A stretch of 16,824 nucleotides of DNA from Verrucomicrobiota bacterium (GTDB lineage Bacteria > Verrucomicrobiota > Verrucomicrobiae > Chthoniobacterales > UBA10450): assembly GCA_003219495.1 (NCBI GenBank), contig QHOZ01000014.1:1-16824 (forward strand), read 5' to 3'. Both the position numbers and the translations under genes were made by a program. Numbering within the stretch: position 1 is the first letter of the stretch; each line of letters begins with the position of its first letter. The notes below the pieces were generated by a model, which had not been told where the DNA came from, did not search any database, and saw nothing but the letters and a program-made list of their open reading frames with translations. Shown here piece after piece: positions 1-6,943 of the stretch.

Positions 1-399
1 ATCGAGCTTTCATCAAAGGACGTGATTCACAATTTCGATTTGCCGCACATGCGCATTGCGGCCGACGCGATCCCCGGTTCCCTGATTCCAATGTGGTTCA
101 AACCAATTAAGACCGGAACCTACGAAGTTGTGTGTGCCCAGCTCTGCGGGCTTGGCCATTACGGAATGAAAGGAACTGTCGTGGTCGATTCGCCGCAGGA
201 TTATCAGCAATGGTTGAAAGAGCGCGCCGAGCTCGCCGGCCAAGGGAATGCGCCCGCGGCGACGCAACGCCCGCCTGGCGAACCGCCGGTCGGTCCGACA
301 CCAGGGACTGTTCCGCCGCCGGGCGCGCCGAAGCAGCAAGCTCCAGCGAAACCGGAACAAGTTCCCGCTCAGCCTGCGCAAACTCCGAGCGGCGAGTAA
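1..399 (+). CDS. coxB: Cytochrome c oxidase subunit II, C-terminal part (5' end outside window)
   Basis: This is the CuA-bearing subunit of the terminal oxidase; it takes electrons from cytochrome c on the outer face of the membrane. The frame is open from base 1 to TAA at 397-399 (132 residues). The cupredoxin domain shows all CuA ligands: His10 in DVIHNF, then Cys45, Cys49, His53 and Met56 in CAQLCGLGHYGM. The usual CxExC glutamate is Gln47, a variant also known from ba3-type oxidases. The N-terminal membrane hairpin must lie left of the window. After about residue 77 the protein becomes a tail of roughly 55 residues rich in Pro, Ala and Gln, which is not part of the fold and is longer than the usual end. 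ctaA, ctaB and SCO follow on the same strand, as expected for an oxidase operon. Identity is very secure; only the upstream extent is unknown. Confidence 0.96.
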   Translation: MELSSKDVIHNFDLPHMRIAADAIPGSLIPMWFKPIKTGTYEVVCAQLCGLGHYGMKGTVVVDSPQDYQQWLKERAELAGQGNAPAATQRPPGEPPVGPTPGTVPPPGAPKQQAPAKPEQVPAQPAQTPSGE

Positions 400-415
400 T
401 TCGGCGCTCGCGAAC

Positions 416-1423
416 GTGGCGGAAAGATCGACATCGACGCCCACTCGGCGTGGAGATTCGCGCTGGCTCAATCGTTTCATTTGGTTCACCGCCGCGGCCA
501 CGCTCTTCCTGATTTGCAGCGGCGGAATGGTCACGAGCAAAAATGTCGGCCTCGCCGTGCCCGATTGGCCGACCACGTTCGGCTACAACATGTTTTTGTT
601 TCCCGTCTCGAAATGGATCGGCGGCGTTCTCTTTGAGCACACCCACCGGCTGATCGCATCGACGGTTGGATTTCTCACGCTCATTCTCGCAGCGTGTCTT
701 TGGCGTGACGAAGAGCGCTCATTCGTAAAGATTCTTGGCCTGCTCGCAGTCGTGGGCGTTATTCTTCAGGGAATCCTCGGTGGGTTGCGCGTCACGATGT
801 TGAGAGATCAAATCGGAATCCTTCACGCCTGCCTGGCGCAGGCCTTTCTCGCTTTGATCGTGTTCATTGGCATCGTGCGCACGAACACGTGGCGAAATTT
901 TGCGGCGACTGTCGACCTAACGCGCTTTCGTCCGATCAAAACGATTGCGATCGTCACCACAATCGCGATTTACGCGCAGCTCGCGCTCGGCGCGACAATG
1001 CGCCATCAACACAAAGATTTGGCGATCTTCGATTTTCCGACCGCGAACGGCCAATGGATCCCGGACACGAGCGACGCAGCGTTGGCAAAAATTAATTCGT
1101 GGCGCGACGCGCGCGCGTATTCGAACGTCGACGCGTTTCAAATTTGGCTGCAAATGATCCACCGGTTCGTGGCAGGGTTGATTGGGTTGGGAGTGATTTG
1201 GTTTGCCGTCAGAACGTCGAAGGCCGCCCGAGATGTTCTCGTCCTCCGGCGATTGTCGATCTTGTGGGTCGGTTTCTTCATCCTTCAATTTGGTCTTGGC
1301 GCATGCACGATCTGGAGTAACAAAGCCGCCGATATTGCGACGGCGCATGTCGCGGTCGGCGCGCTCATGTTATGCTTTGGCGTGAGCGCCTGGTCATTTT
1401 CGTCGCGAGTCGTTTCTCAATGA
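416..1423 (+). CDS. ctaA: Heme A synthase (COX15/CtaA family)
   Basis: This membrane enzyme oxidises the C8 methyl of heme O to a formyl group, giving heme A for the oxidase. From the GTG at 416 it has 335 residues and about eight membrane helices in two four-helix halves. The four heme-ligand histidines are visible: His75/His77 in EHTHR, His137 in ILHACLAQ, His249 in MIHRF and His311 in TAHVAVGAL. The first helix runs into the family motif GLAVPDWP (45-52). A roughly 50-residue loop between the halves carries RHQHKDLAIFDFP. The first outer loop has no cysteine pair, so it belongs to the Cys-less class. The frame is open back to an ATG at 248, but that would overlap coxB by 152 nt with Arg-rich non-family sequence, so GTG 416 is preferred. 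No strong ribosome site precedes it, so the exact start is uncertain. Its stop overlaps the ctaB start. Confidence 0.93.
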   Translation: MAERSTSTPTRRGDSRWLNRFIWFTAAATLFLICSGGMVTSKNVGLAVPDWPTTFGYNMFLFPVSKWIGGVLFEHTHRLIASTVGFLTLILAACLWRDEERSFVKILGLLAVVGVILQGILGGLRVTMLRDQIGILHACLAQAFLALIVFIGIVRTNTWRNFAATVDLTRFRPIKTIAIVTTIAIYAQLALGATMRHQHKDLAIFDFPTANGQWIPDTSDAALAKINSWRDARAYSNVDAFQIWLQMIHRFVAGLIGLGVIWFAVRTSKAARDVLVLRRLSILWVGFFILQFGLGACTIWSNKAADIATAHVAVGALMLCFGVSAWSFSSRVVSQ

Positions 1424-2307
1424 AAGCGGGCACTGTGGCTTCGACGACGCACTCCGGATTCGTCGGCGATTTGATGGAGCTAGTGAAAGCGCGGTTGACG
1501 CTGCTCGTTTTGCTAACGACAGCCGTCGGCTTTTATCTCGGCGCGGAAGGCGCAATCAACTGGAGGGCGATGTTGCACACGGTTCTTGGAACGGCTGCCG
1601 CCGCAGCCGGCGCGGCCGCGTTGAACCAATGGTGGGAACATAAATTGGACGCGGTGATGCATCGCACGCGCGCGCGTCCGGTGCCGGCCGGCCGCATGCC
1701 GCCGATAGAAGCGCTCATCATTGGCGGCGCGTTATCGATCTTCGGAGTGACTTATCTCGCGTTTTTGTGCAATGCGCTGAGCGCGATTTTGGCGGCGATC
1801 ACAATCATCATTTACATTTTCGCTTACACGCCCCTGAAACTTGTCAGCACGTTCAACACTGCGCTCGGCGCGGTTCCCGGCGCATTGCCGCCAATGATCG
1901 GCTGGGCTGCGGCGCGCGGAACCTTAAACGCGGGCGCGTGGATGCTCTTCGCGATTCTCTTCTTTTGGCAACTGCCACATTTCTTCGCGATTGCGTGGAT
2001 GTATCGCGAAGATTACGCGCGCGCTGGATTTCAAATGATCTCGAGCGACGACCGGACCGGTGAGCGCAGCGCCAGCCAAAGTGTATTTTTCTGCATGATG
2101 CTTTTCATCGTTGCGGCGTTGCCGGCTTTCATTCGGCTCGCGAATGTGTTCTATCTTTTAGCCGAGCTCATTCTTGGCGCTCTGTTTATCGGGGTAGCTA
2201 TGCGATTCCTGAAAACGCGAACGCCATCGGATGCGCGCCGGTTATTTATCGCTTCGATAATTTATTTGCCGCTTTTGCTCGGCGCGCTTGTTTTATCAAA
2301 GGCATGA
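1420..2307 (+). CDS. ctaB: Protoheme IX farnesyltransferase (heme O synthase)
   Basis: This UbiA-superfamily prenyltransferase adds a farnesyl group from farnesyl diphosphate to heme B, making the heme O that CtaA then uses. The 295-residue protein begins at the ATG of an ATGA overlap with the ctaA stop, which implies translational coupling. The first Asp-rich motif is present as N69-x3-E73-x3-D77-x2-M80-x-R82-T83-x2-R86-P87. The central segment YTPLK then GAVPGALPP, and the later WQLPHFFAIAW with YREDYARAG, match the family closely. About seven to nine hydrophobic helices can be seen. Length is normal for bacterial CtaB/CyoE. The frame also has an ATG at 1372 inside ctaA, but that adds unrelated residues and is not needed. 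SCO follows after 25 nt. I am confident of both function and start. Confidence 0.96.
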   Translation: MKAGTVASTTHSGFVGDLMELVKARLTLLVLLTTAVGFYLGAEGAINWRAMLHTVLGTAAAAAGAAALNQWWEHKLDAVMHRTRARPVPAGRMPPIEALIIGGALSIFGVTYLAFLCNALSAILAAITIIIYIFAYTPLKLVSTFNTALGAVPGALPPMIGWAAARGTLNAGAWMLFAILFFWQLPHFFAIAWMYREDYARAGFQMISSDDRTGERSASQSVFFCMMLFIVAALPAFIRLANVFYLLAELILGALFIGVAMRFLKTRTPSDARRLFIASIIYLPLLLGALVLSKA

Positions 2308-2332
2308 ACGTATCTGCTCGGGCGCGCGCACG

Positions 2333-2952
2333 ATGGTTTGGAAAGCAACGCTCATCGCAATTCCCATTGTGACGCTGCTCGCGTTGATCTGGCTGCGTCA
2401 ACTTGAAGTGAAGGCGCTGCGCGCACGTAATGTTTCAAGCTACGGAACGGTGCCCAGTTCACATTGATCAATCAGGACGGTAAAAATTTCGGCTCCGCGG
2501 ATCTGCGCGGCAAAGTGTGGATCGCGGATTTCGTTTACACGACCTGTCCGGGTCCCTGTCCGATGATCAGTAATCGCATGTCGGAGTTGCAAGATCCGCT
2601 CAAGAATACCGATGTGCATCTCGTTTCGTTCAGTGTCGATCCTGACAAGGATACGCCGAAGGTGTTGCAGGGTTACGCTGAGAAACTGGGAGCGGAGGAG
2701 GGGCGCTGGGATTTTCTGACCGGACCGAAAGCGACCATTTACAATTTGTCGCGCAACGGCTTCAAGTTAGCGGCGATCGATGCGAATGAAGCGCCCGAAC
2801 GCCAGCCCGTGCACAGCACGCGCATGATTTTGGTGGATCGACACGGCGAGATTCGTGGCTACTACGATGCAGTTGAAGCGGATGCGGTAACGAAAATCGT
2901 GGCCGACACGACGCATCTTTTGCGCGAGCAGCCGCAGCCCGCTAAGCGCTAG
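2333..2952 (+). CDS. SCO1/SenC-family copper chaperone, split by an apparent frameshift
   Basis: SCO proteins are membrane-anchored thioredoxin-fold chaperones that help insert copper into the CuA site of CoxB. ATG 2333 opens a 41-codon piece: a membrane anchor (about residues 4-20), then SSYGTVP. This frame ends at TGA 2465-2467. The rest of the protein continues in the -1 frame as QFTLINQDGKNFG and runs to TAG 2950-2952. One missing base near 2453-2457 explains it; restoring it gives 206 residues with the expected VP-x-FTLINQDG join. The copper site is intact: CPGPCP (Cys72 and Cys76 in the rebuilt numbering) and His161 in VHSTR, plus the SVDPDKDTP family motif. The uninterrupted right-hand frame runs 2431-2952; its TTG at 2464 could serve as a start but would lose the anchor and the first strand. 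It may be a sequencing or assembly error, or a decaying gene. Family identity is secure. Confidence 0.9.
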
Positions 2953-4352
2953 TTAGCGATTGTCCTCGAACCAACTGACGATCTTGTAATTGTTGATCAT
3001 CCCGCGCGAGCCGAGTTGTTCGTCGTAATGAAGATTGGAAACACCGGTCATCGTGACCGTCTTTCCGACGATCGAACCGTAAACGTGGCCATTCGTACCG
3101 CCGCCGTTAACCGTGACGTCGTGACCGGGCGCATAAATCGACGCGGTGATCTGAGTATTTCCGCCGAAGTTCACGTGCATCGGGGTGCTGCTCGGCGGTT
3201 GAATTCCGTACAATAGGAGATCGCCGGGTTGATTATTGCTGTTGAGGACGCCGTTGCCGCTGATGTCGACGTTGCCTGCGAAATAAATCGTCGCGGTTAC
3301 GCCCGGCTGGATGATCATCTGCCCTGTGCCCGCGACGGAAATGTCGCCGGTCACATAAATTTCGACATAGGTTTGGCTGCCATCCGGATTTCCGGCAATC
3401 GTGAGCGTTTTTCCACCGCCAAGCGAAACCTCACTTAAAACATATCGCGATGCTATGGTACCTTTCGTTCCACTCGCGGTAATAGTGGTCGAGTTGGTAA
3501 CAGTAGAAACTGATGTGTTCCAGTTCACCCAAACCGGTGCGCCGACAGGAATCGGCTCTTGATAGAAATCTGTGCGTTCGACGCCGCTAATATTTGCCGC
3601 GCCGCTGACGGTGCCGGCATTCGTTGCGACGTCGCCGAAAATGTGGGCGTTGCCCGCCTCGATTAATTGTCCATCCGTCGCGATGTCGCCGTTTTCCTGA
3701 CGTTTTGCGGCATCGTAAAGGCCGTTGGTTGATTTTGTGGGATCGCTCGAATCGTAGCTGTCGACCACGATGTTCTGGTTTGTAAGATCGACAACGCCGA
3801 CCGACAGGATCGCTTCGTCAAACGCGGAGACCGGGCGCACGACCGCTTCGATTCGCCGCGAGACCTGCGGTTTCGGATTGCCATTCGCGTCAGTCGGCAG
3901 CGGCCGCGCAGCAAGCAAGCCGTTCGTGAATCGCTCGAAGCGCAAACTCAACCGGCGCAACTTCGTGTCCTGCGGATTATCCGCGGCACCGGATCGATCA
4001 GCGTCGCCGGCGCATCCACATTCGTCTCGATCGTCATCGGCGTGCTGTTGAGTCCGGCGTTCGGAACCGTTGTCAGTTCGTAACCGGTGACGTTGTTTCC
4101 CGGCTGATTCGTCCACCCTTGCCATGCGTTGTTTGGAGCCGGATAAAGCGATTTCCGCAATTCGACGATCGCGAGATCGATTCCGGATTCGGCTGCGAGC
4201 AACGCCTCCTGCCAGGTCGATGTTTGCAATGCGTTTTGATATTTGATTGTCACCAAGCGCAGCGTCTCAACCGCAAGCAGTGAGAGCACTGCGATGACAA
4301 GCACGGTCCAAATCAATATACTGCCTGCTGCTTTGGAGTGCCGGAACTTCAT
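2953..4352 (-). CDS. PilX-like minor pilin with large C-terminal beta-rich domain, apparent frameshift
   Basis: The gene begins at ATG 4352, 4 nt after the pilW-like gene. The N-terminus has a short basic leader, AAGSILIW, and a hydrophobic helix, then AESGIDLAIVELRKSLY, the pattern of PilX/GspK-type minor pilins (no Glu at +5). That frame runs about 121 codons to TIETNVDAPATLIDP and then meets a stop near 3948. The following frame takes over at DNPQDTKLRRLSLRF (3981 downward) and continues to TAA at 2953-2955, about 342 more residues. One lost base near 3982-3990 would restore a protein of about 464 residues, though a larger deletion cannot be ruled out. The C-terminal 140 residues are rich in Gly, Asn, Thr and Val with repeating short strands (ISVAGTG, VDISGNG, VTVNGGG), which suggests a right-handed beta-solenoid; it resembles the DUF7305-type region seen on such pilins. 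Probably exported and part of a pilus or secretion pseudopilus tip; the exact role is unknown. Confidence 0.75.
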
Positions 4353-4356
4353 CGGG

Positions 4357-4965
4357 TCAATAGACGCTGCTCTCGATGTCCGTTCTGCTGTTGCGGAGCA
4401 ATGTCGTGTTATAGAACGCTGTCGCGGTGTTGGCCGCGCTCGACGCGCCGCCGGAATTGAAGGTTGGATTAAAACTAATCCGCGTGGTGACGACTTTTCC
4501 GGCATCCGTCACATCAAAGCGAAAATCCTGCACGTTGACCGCAAGTGGCGTCGCTGCCGCATTGTCCTGCTGGCGATAAATGGTTCCCGCCATGAGATAA
4601 TAATGAATCCGGACCGAACTGCCGGAGGCGCCATAATAAACGCCGCCCTCTCCGTCCAACGCCGGTGCTTGTGGCGTGCCGGTGGAATCGTAGTACGGCG
4701 GAATAAAAATCGTCGTGTCGTTGCGCGCCGCTTGGACCGCAATTGCCCGGCGCAAATCCATCGCCATGTAATCTGAAATTCGCATCTCATCCGCGTGGTT
4801 TTGAGTGAAATCGGTGGTTGCGGCGTAATTCCGCTCCAGCGCCGTAAAACCCATCAACAACCCGACGCTGATCGAGCAAAAGATCGATGAAGCCACGATC
4901 AGTTCCGTAACGGCGTAACCTTTTTCGACTGATGTCGATCTTCGTCTGGAAAACGTTCCTACCAT
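4357..4965 (-). CDS. PilW/GspJ-like minor pilin (type IV pilin-like signal)
   Basis: The 202-residue protein begins at ATG 4965, chosen because a strong GGGAGGGG site lies 7 nt upstream and because residues 15-21 then give a prepilin peptidase site: K-G16 / Y17-A-V-T-E21, with the conserved Glu at +5. A hydrophobic helix follows (about 18-42), ending in the ALERNY region typical of pilins. Beyond this is a long Asp/Asn-rich globular part with many aromatic residues (FIPPYYDS, RIHYYLMAGTIYRQ), like PilW/GspJ heads. Position two in a pilV-pilW-pilX order supports the assignment. Its first 7 bases overlap the end of the upstream pilV-like gene, so the two are probably translationally coupled. 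The frame is open to 5052, but that part overlaps coding sequence and lacks the leader shape. Partner machine (type IV pilus or type II secretion) cannot be told from here. Confidence 0.8.
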   Translation of the reverse strand: MVGTFSRRRSTSVEKGYAVTELIVASSIFCSISVGLLMGFTALERNYAATTDFTQNHADEMRISDYMAMDLRRAIAVQAARNDTTIFIPPYYDSTGTPQAPALDGEGGVYYGASGSSVRIHYYLMAGTIYRQQDNAAATPLAVNVQDFRFDVTDAGKVVTTRISFNPTFNSGGASSAANTATAFYNTTLLRNSRTDIESSVY

Positions 4966-5465
4966 TTCGCGACCCCTCCCTTTGCGAGGATCGCTACGAT
5001 TTGTCTGGAGATGGTGCGATCGTTCGGGACCGCGGTGTAATTCACCGTCCAAATAATTTTGACCGCGTTCTCGCTGAGCAGCGCGCTGTTGTTGCTGACA
5101 ATGCTGACCGCGCCGCTGCCGCGCGTTATTTGCGTATTGCCGCCAGTGTTACTGCCATAGGGGACCAGCGTCAGCGTCTCACTGACGTTTTTTAACTGAT
5201 TCGATCCTGGCGCATCCGCGTTGAGCAAATTCGCGGTCAGCCAGCTCGCGTCGGTCACTTGGTGCCAGTTCCCAATGCGCATCGATTCGATCCGCTGTTG
5301 CAAAACCTGACTGGCGCAAGCCGATTCCCGCGCCATTTGAATCGTGTCCATCGCGGACGAGTTCATCAGAAACAACGATCCGAGGAACAAGGCGGAGATC
5401 GCCGTGGCAATGGTGCATTCGACCAATGCGAAACCGGTCTGCTCTAGGCTGCGCCGACGGTGCAT
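4959..5465 (-). CDS. PilV/GspI-like minor pilin (type IV pilin-like signal)
   Basis: This 168-residue protein starts at ATG 5465. Its leader MHRRRSLEQTG ends in a prepilin peptidase site, G11 / F12-A-L-V-E16, with Glu at +5, followed by a hydrophobic helix (about 13-35) and the short-side-chain stretch common in pilins. The region after the helix, ARESACASQVLQQRIESMR, fits the GspI/PilV pattern. The head is small, Ser/Thr/Asn rich, and carries no motif I recognise. It is first of three pilin-like genes, so it is probably the promoter-proximal gene of the set. No clear ribosome site precedes it. A fimT/gspH-like gene and pilY1, often found with such sets, are absent from the window; rmlA lies immediately upstream on the same strand, 62 nt away. 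Confidence 0.8.
   Translation of the reverse strand: MHRRRSLEQTGFALVECTIATAISALFLGSLFLMNSSAMDTIQMARESACASQVLQQRIESMRIGNWHQVTDASWLTANLLNADAPGSNQLKNVSETLTLVPYGSNTGGNTQITRGSGAVSIVSNNSALLSENAVKIIWTVNYTAVPNDRTISRQIVAILAKGGVAKW
4973..4980 (-). promoter_or_regulatory. Strong ribosome binding site of the pilW-like gene
   Basis: On the minus strand the sequence GGGAGGGG lies 7 nt before ATG 4965. It is a much better match to the anti-Shine-Dalgarno than most starts in this window, and it decides the start of the pilW-like gene over the longer frame that opens at 5052. It lies inside the coding end of the pilV-like gene. Confidence 0.6.
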
Positions 5466-5506
5466 TCGACGCTAGAAGAGAGCAGCCGACGTACCGCGTT
5501 ATAGTA

Positions 5507-5512
5507 ATTATA
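5507..5512 (-). promoter_or_regulatory. Possible -10 element upstream of the pilin-like operon
   Basis: The minus strand reads a perfect TATAAT here, in the 62-nt gap between rmlA and the pilV-like gene, 41 nt before that gene's ATG. A -35 box at the right spacing (about 5530-5536, inside the end of rmlA) reads TTCGGC or similar and is weak. It is the best promoter-like site in the gap, but a single hexamer match is modest evidence. Confidence 0.3.
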
Positions 5513-5527
5513 GGATTCGCCCCGAGC

Positions 5528-6424
5528 TCAGCCGAACGATTCGACCCCGGCAGCCGGCCCTTCGTCGCAAACCATCTTCAAATACTCGCGATAATCGCCC
5601 TTCGGCAGTTGCTCGATCGTTTTGGCCAAATCAGCGCAAGTGATGAACTTCATTCGCAACGCGACTTCTTCCAGACAAGCCACCTTCAATCCCTGTCGAT
5701 GCTCGATTGTCGCGATGTAATTGCCCGCTTCGAGCAAACTGGTTTGCGTTCCGGTATCGAGCCATGCCATGCCGCGACTGAGCAGTTTCACGCGCAGCTC
5801 GTTTCGTTTCAGATAGAGCAAATTCAAATCGGTGATCTCCAGTTCGCCGCGCGCTGACGGTTTTAAGCTCTTGCAAAGATCGACAACTTCCGAGTCGTAA
5901 ACGTAAAGACCGGGAACCGCGAAATGCGTCTTCGGTTTCTTCGGCTTTTCTTCGAGGCTGAGCACGCGCCCATCGCGATCGAACTCGACTACACCATAGC
6001 GTTCGGGATCGCGCACCTGGTAACCGAAAATGCACGCGCCTTTGTCGATCGCGAGCGCATCACGAAGAAAATCGAGTTTCCCGTAGAAAATGTTGTCACC
6101 CAGGATCAGGCAGGCGCCGGAGCGGCCAATAAATTTTTCTCCGATCAAAAAGGCTTCCGCAATTCCGCTCGGCTTTGCTTGCTCCGCATATTGAATTTTG
6201 ATCCCCAATTGCGCGCCGTCGCCGAGAAAATCGCGGATCATCGGCAAATCTTTCGGCGTGGAGATGATCAAGACATCGCGCAGGCCGCCGAGCATCAGGG
6301 TCGCGAGCGGATAGCAAATCATCGGCTTGTCGTAAACCGGCAGCAATTGTTTGCAGACGATCTTTGTGAGCGGGAAGAGCCGGCTACCGGCGCCGCCTGC
6401 AAGAATGATGGCCTTCTTAGTCAT
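5528..6424 (-). CDS. rmlA: Glucose-1-phosphate thymidylyltransferase
   Basis: RmlA joins dTTP and glucose-1-phosphate to dTDP-glucose, the first step towards dTDP-rhamnose and related sugars for surface polysaccharide. The 298-residue protein is full length for the short RmlA class. The nucleotide loop LAGGAGSRLFPLT (8-20) has Ser where most members have Thr. Lys25 starts KQLLPVYDKPM, Asp110 sits in LGDNIFYG, EEKPKKPK follows at 158-165, and WLDTGT at 221-226 supplies the second metal-binding Asp (223). These positions agree with characterised RmlA enzymes. The ATG at 6424 gives the expected MTKKAIILAGG beginning. No clear ribosome site is visible. rmlB, rmlC and rmlD are not in the window, so the rest of the pathway must be encoded elsewhere. 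The Dabb gene lies 87 nt upstream on the same strand. Confidence 0.95.
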   Translation of the reverse strand: MTKKAIILAGGAGSRLFPLTKIVCKQLLPVYDKPMICYPLATLMLGGLRDVLIISTPKDLPMIRDFLGDGAQLGIKIQYAEQAKPSGIAEAFLIGEKFIGRSGACLILGDNIFYGKLDFLRDALAIDKGACIFGYQVRDPERYGVVEFDRDGRVLSLEEKPKKPKTHFAVPGLYVYDSEVVDLCKSLKPSARGELEITDLNLLYLKRNELRVKLLSRGMAWLDTGTQTSLLEAGNYIATIEHRQGLKVACLEEVALRMKFITCADLAKTIEQLPKGDYREYLKMVCDEGPAAGVESFG

Positions 6425-6511
6425 GCAATCGCTAAGAAAAGCATGAACACAGGAATTTCGAACGATTAATTTCGGTTTTTCGTGCTTTCTTGCGGTGCCG
6501 CGAGATTACGC

Positions 6512-6829
6512 TCAGGAGAACCGCACGTCCTTGCCCGGATCCATTTCGAAATCGAGGCTCAGCGAGTCGGAAATGTTCGGTTTAATGACTTCCTCCATGA
6601 ATTTCACGAAAATCGGCTCCTCCCGGAAGATGGCGAATTTGTCCATCGATTCGAAATCGATGGCGATGAAAAACGGCCACGGCAACTCAGGATCGATGCG
6701 CTTCCCGCATTTGATGTTGAGCACTTCGGGAATCTTCAACAATTGCATACGGGTATTCATCATCATTTCCTCGACACGGGCGGGAGTGACCTCGGGCTTG
6801 AGCTTGTAAAGGACGATGTGGTGAATCAT
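6512..6829 (-). CDS. Dabb (stress-responsive A/B barrel) domain protein
   Basis: A 105-residue soluble protein with the hallmark start MIHHIVLYKLKPE of the Dabb family, followed by a helix with VEEMMMNTRMQLLKIPEV and the strand FFIAIDFES. The family folds as a ferredoxin-like alpha/beta unit that dimerises into a barrel. The family has diverse and mostly unassigned roles, so no reaction can be given. The length is that of a single domain, and no signal peptide or membrane segment is present. The C-terminal part, EVIKPNISDSLSLDFEMD, is consistent with the last strand. The start at ATG 6829 is the only sensible one, although the bases before it are pyrimidine-rich and show no ribosome site. It is transcribed towards rmlA and is divergent from the membrane protein gene at 6944. 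Confidence 0.82.
   Translation of the reverse strand: MIHHIVLYKLKPEVTPARVEEMMMNTRMQLLKIPEVLNIKCGKRIDPELPWPFFIAIDFESMDKFAIFREEPIFVKFMEEVIKPNISDSLSLDFEMDPGKDVRFS
6643..6663. repeat. Perfect inverted repeat inside the Dabb gene
   Basis: CCATCGAT (6643-6650) and ATCGATGG (6656-6663) are perfect 8-bp complements around a 5-nt centre, TCGAA. It lies within codons for AIDFESMDK. A protein-binding role or an mRNA hairpin is possible, but CGAT-rich words are common throughout this window, so chance is plausible. Confidence 0.45.
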
Positions 6830-6943
6830 GGAAGGTTAAGCTATTAGGCGCACTCGGCAGGCCGCGCAAGTGCGAAACCACTTGTCCCTCACCCCGAAAA
6901 TATCGATGGACGATTGTGCCTCAAACAATTCTACAATGTGCAA

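Noticed and set aside
248..415. Extended N-terminus of ctaA starting at 248
   Set aside because: It would overlap coxB by 152 nt and adds an Arg-rich sequence not seen in CtaA; GTG 416 gives a normal start.
107..646. Open frame on the minus strand across coxB and ctaA, and another at 13-576
   Set aside because: They lie opposite coxB and ctaA coding sequence, are rich in Arg, and have no family-like motif; they are frame shadows of GC-rich codons.
2450..2467. Programmed -1 frameshift in the SCO gene
   Set aside because: The site GTGCCCAGT is not a slippery heptamer and no stable downstream structure is obvious, so an indel is the simpler reading.
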